Position numbers and translations under genes: made by a program. From an uncultured Eubacteriales bacterium (GTDB lineage: Bacteria > Bacillota > Clostridia > UBA1381), in assembly GCA_905199755.1 (NCBI GenBank), contig CAJKHT010000008.1, positions 1-52,571 on the forward strand: DNA of 52,571 nt, read 5' to 3'. Below the pieces are notes generated by a model. The model searched no databases. It saw only the letters and a list, made by a program, of their open reading frames with translations, and was not told where the DNA came from. Of this stretch, positions 50,924 to 52,571 are shown in pieces; the stretch's first letter is position 1, and each line of letters opens with the position of its first letter.

Positions 50924-51751
50924 GTGGCGAACAGTATTTTGGAATTGCTGGATACGCTGCCTGTGTGTCTTATAGGTATAAGTGAGCATAATCAGGAACC
51001 GATAAAAAGGCCGGGCGGCTATCCGTCATGTCAGTTTTCACTGTGTACGGGCGGAGAAGGCATATTTGTTGACGAAAAAGGAAAGAAGCATGTTATAAAC
51101 AAGGGCGGAGCATTTATGTTCCGTGCCAATGCTCCGCATGAGTATTATCCGATTTCGGGTGCGTGGCAGATATATTTTATGGTGTTCAACGGTGCGGAAA
51201 CCGATAAAATTCTCGATTACCTCGGCTTTGGTGAGACTGATGTCATGAATATACCCTCCGAAGCGGAATACAATGAAATTCTTGAGGAAATCAATAAAAT
51301 GTATACCGTAAACTACACCCTTAACGATAATCGGTTTAAGCTTACCTCGGCTATGATGTACAGCCTTATTGTGCGTGTATCGGATTTTCTGACAAATCTC
51401 ACCGCAAGAGAATTCAACAAAAAAGAAATGCGTCTTGAGCCGGTGCTTCAAATGATGAATATACATATAAGCGAGAATATCGGTCTGCCGGAAATGGCGA
51501 AATGTATCAATGTTTCGGAAAATCAGCTCGGCAGGCTGTTTAATGACGCTTACGGGATGTCGCCCATGACGGTGCTTAAAAATATGCGCATGGAGCTGGC
51601 GAAGCATTTGATTGCGTGGTATCCGTCAAGAAAAATAAAGGATATTGCGGCAACCGTAGGCTATAAGGATTCAAGTTATTTTTGCTCTGTGTTTAAGCGC
51701 GAATTTAAGATGTCACCCGAGGAATACCGTAAAAAAGAACAGGGCGTGTAG
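50924..51751 (+). CDS. AraC-family regulator with cupin sensor domain
   Basis: A 275-residue soluble regulator. The N-terminal cupin-like domain (about 20-115; GGEGIFVDEKGKK, FRANAPHEYYP) should bind a small sugar, and the C-terminal AraC domain (about 175-272) has two helix-turn-helix units, with SENQLGRLFNDAYGMSP and the VGYKDSSYFCSVFKREFKMSPEEYR signature. The start is GTG, preceded by GAGGTGG. It follows the xylan operon with its own promoter and is convergent with another AraC gene, so it may be a second-level regulator of the locus. Confidence 0.92.
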   Translation: MANSILELLDTLPVCLIGISEHNQEPIKRPGGYPSCQFSLCTGGEGIFVDEKGKKHVINKGGAFMFRANAPHEYYPISGAWQIYFMVFNGAETDKILDYLGFGETDVMNIPSEAEYNEILEEINKMYTVNYTLNDNRFKLTSAMMYSLIVRVSDFLTNLTAREFNKKEMRLEPVLQMMNIHISENIGLPEMAKCINVSENQLGRLFNDAYGMSPMTVLKNMRMELAKHLIAWYPSRKIKDIAATVGYKDSSYFCSVFKREFKMSPEEYRKKEQGV

Positions 51752-51780
51752 GAAAATGATTTCATTTTACCGCATGCCCT
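51741..51780. terminator. Bidirectional hairpin shared by two convergent AraC genes
   Basis: AGGGCGTG (51741-51748) pairs with CATGCCCT (51773-51780, one G-T pair) and encloses AAAATGA/TCATTTT (51753-51767). The two stop codons (TAG 51749-51751 and the complement of 51779-51781) fall within or at the edge of this structure. Confidence 0.55.
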
Positions 51781-52555
51781 ATATTTCAATACGGTATTTT
51801 TTTCTGTAGTCCTTGGGCGGCATATGTTCTTTGAGTTTAAAAATTCTGGAAAAATAAAACTCATTTTCATATCCGGATAATGCCGCTATATCGTACATGG
51901 GAAGCTGTGTCGAAACCAAAAGCTCCTTAGCCTTTCCGAGACGGATTTGCGTCAGCTTATCCGAAACCGACATGCCCGTTTCGGCAGTGAAGTTCCGGGA
52001 CAGTGTGCGGTAGCTTGTGTTCATAGCGGCTGCAATATCCGAAAATCTGATTTTTTCTTTGTAATATTCTTCAAGATAAAGTATTACCTGAGCGGCAAAG
52101 GTGTATTTCGCCGGGGCAATTTCCGCTTTTTCCGTGCTGAGCATTTCGTAAATATGCATGAGCCATGCGGTAAACTCGGCTTGTATGCTCGTTATTCCGC
52201 CCGATAAATCAAGCTTTTCAATGTTGGACTTAAACGGCATTGCATAAGGCGCCGATAATGTTTTTACAACAGAATCGGACTCATCCGCATCCAGACGGAA
52301 ACGAATACATATACCGTCATCACCGCAGCCGTTGTTGCGGTGGGAATGAGCGGCACCGGGAGGAATTATGTAGGAATATCCTGCGTTAATAAGAAATTCT
52401 TTCCCCTTTATTGTGGTATATAAAGAGCCTTTTGATACATAATTAAATTCAAACCACGGGTGATAGTGTGAAGCAATAACCCAGTTTTTTGAGTGATTTG
52501 CGCGTGCGGAATAGTTAAACTGAATTTTAATCCCGTTAAATTCAAAATCCCGCAT
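51779..52555 (-). CDS. AraC-family regulator with cupin domain
   Basis: A 258-residue soluble regulator with an N-terminal cupin-like domain (about 10-95; SHYHPWFEFNYVSKG, the YIIPPGAAHSHRNN metal or ligand motif) and a C-terminal AraC helix-turn-helix region (about 158-256; ALSGYENEFYFSRIFKLKEH). It is complete at the N-terminus, starting 16 nt from the window edge, so its promoter lies outside. Convergent with the previous gene. Its sequence differs clearly from that gene's product, so it is not a recent duplicate. Confidence 0.92.
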   Translation of the reverse strand: MRDFEFNGIKIQFNYSARANHSKNWVIASHYHPWFEFNYVSKGSLYTTIKGKEFLINAGYSYIIPPGAAHSHRNNGCGDDGICIRFRLDADESDSVVKTLSAPYAMPFKSNIEKLDLSGGITSIQAEFTAWLMHIYEMLSTEKAEIAPAKYTFAAQVILYLEEYYKEKIRFSDIAAAMNTSYRTLSRNFTAETGMSVSDKLTQIRLGKAKELLVSTQLPMYDIAALSGYENEFYFSRIFKLKEHMPPKDYRKKYRIEI

Positions 52556-52571
52556 TAAAATAACACTGAGT

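Overview
The window looks like a chromosomal segment of a low-to-mid GC Gram-positive bacterium of the class Clostridia (Bacillota), probably a gut or other plant-fibre-degrading member. Reasons: strong AGGAGG-type ribosome binding sites, SLH (S-layer homology) and copper-amine-oxidase-like 'stalk' domain proteins, a Firmicute-type DAHP synthase with an N-terminal regulatory domain, LrgA/LrgB, an LplB/LplC-type sugar ABC importer without its own ATPase, and YesN-like AraC regulators. This placement is inference from gene content. I saw no rRNA, tRNA, CRISPR array, phage gene or transposase.

Positions 1-28,500 are mostly housekeeping. From left to right: a zinc-ribbon protein and an OGG1-type DNA glycosylase (minus strand); a serine hydrolase, aroE and aroK abutting in one operon, then aroC; an ECF sigma factor with its zinc-finger anti-sigma; convergent pheA and aroF (DAHP synthase), so five aromatic amino acid genes lie within 6.5 kb; two membrane proteins of unknown role; argC, argB, proS and a small PspC protein; a P-loop ATPase; a secreted stalk-domain protein; hpt; a second ECF sigma/anti-sigma pair; an N-acetylmuramoyl-L-alanine amidase; lrgA-lrgB-dus; guaB; a CdaR/PucR-type regulator; and a CtpA-like protease with a small membrane protein.

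Positions 28,748-50,847 form one co-directional set of eleven genes with gaps of about 30 nt or less, behind one good promoter and a leader of about 245 nt. It encodes two large secreted GH10 endo-xylanase-like enzymes, two secreted LamG/Ig-like surface proteins, two SLH-anchored proteins, a sugar-binding lipoprotein, two ABC permeases, a membrane-bound AraC sensor-regulator and a cytoplasmic protein of unknown function with an apparent alpha/alpha-barrel N-terminus. I read it as a Gram-positive xylan (or related beta-glycan) utilisation locus: enzymes and binding proteins cut and hold the polymer at the S-layer, the lipoprotein and permeases import oligosaccharides using an ATPase encoded elsewhere, and the regulator senses the inducer. 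Two more cupin-AraC regulators, convergently transcribed, close the window.

The least explained signals are two related 140-210 bp branched palindromic elements (after the anti-sigma gene and after guaB) that share sequence and show compensatory base changes, an ECF-type promoter at the 3' end of the first sigma gene, a nearly leaderless promoter for the glycosylase gene, and the long leader of the xylan locus.
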